Source: Mixta theicola (lineage in GTDB: Bacteria; Pseudomonadota; Gammaproteobacteria; Enterobacterales; Enterobacteriaceae). Taken from it: DNA of 64,000 nt. Made by a program: the position numbers and the translations under genes. The notes beneath the pieces were generated by a model that was given only the letters and a program-made list of their open reading frames with translations, was not told where the DNA came from and made no database searches. Shown piece by piece: positions 63,952 through 64,000 of the stretch (positions within the stretch are counted from its first letter, which is position 1; each line of letters starts with the position of its first letter). Location of the stretch: positions 310,001-374,000 of the forward strand of contig NZ_NWUO01000001.1 of the NCBI RefSeq assembly GCF_002895925.1. The letters are read 5' to 3'.

Positions 63952-64000
63952 CGGGCGGCGCGGCCATCGGTCTGGCATAAAATGACCGGCTGCGGTAAAA

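Overview
The window looks like chromosomal DNA of an enterobacterium (Enterobacterales), most likely of the Erwiniaceae (Pantoea/Mixta/Erwinia-like). Gene content and order follow the Escherichia coli region from mepK to hcr almost gene for gene in inverted orientation, and the proteins are close in length and motifs to their E. coli counterparts. No tRNA, rRNA, insertion sequence, prophage or CRISPR array was seen. The genus call is an inference from overall likeness and from the sugar cluster at the right end.

Layout. 1-9.7 kb (minus strand): peptidoglycan genes mepK (cut by the window edge) and ldtD, then the coupled cmoM-mukF-mukE-mukB operon for tRNA modification and chromosome condensation. 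9.8-18.0 kb: elyC (plus), then kdsB, ycaR, ycaQ, lpxK, msbA and comEC (minus), mostly lipopolysaccharide and lipid A supply and export. 18.2-23.7 kb (minus): ihfB, rpsA, cmk, aroA, serC. 24.0-30.3 kb (plus): ycaO, focA, pflB, pflA, the formate/pyruvate fermentation locus, with an FNR-type promoter before focA. 30.3-39.5 kb (minus): ycaD, serS, rarA, lolA, ftsK, lrp, with a LexA-type box before ftsK. 40.0-45.9 kb (plus): trxB, cydD, cydC, aat, infA. 46.1-48.8 kb (minus): clpA, clpS. 49.1 kb: cspD (plus), with a duplicated tail.

49.7-54.3 kb is a nitrosative-stress block: ric (ytfE) on the minus strand, lysO, then hcp-hcr. Two 23-bp NsrR-type operators lie before ric and before hcp, so the iron-sulfur repair protein and the NO reductase pair look co-regulated.

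54.5-64 kb is the accessory region and the most interesting part. It holds a stand-alone sucrose/glucose-type PTS EIIB domain protein, a LysR-type regulator, and a divergent operon for a MalEFGK-type ABC importer (binding protein, two permeases, ATPase) followed by two GH13 alpha-glucosidases. The importer and hydrolases resemble the palatinose/trehalulose (pal) clusters described in Erwinia rhapontici. The same dyad, GATATAG-N7-CTATATC, with the T-N11-A form of LysR-family boxes, stands both before the importer operon and before the EIIB gene, and the following bases align at identical spacing. I infer that the LysR protein controls both units, so a lone PTS phospho-domain belongs to the regulon of an ABC-driven alpha-glucoside pathway. 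This EIIB-LysR-ABC-GH13 arrangement is my best candidate for an undescribed system.
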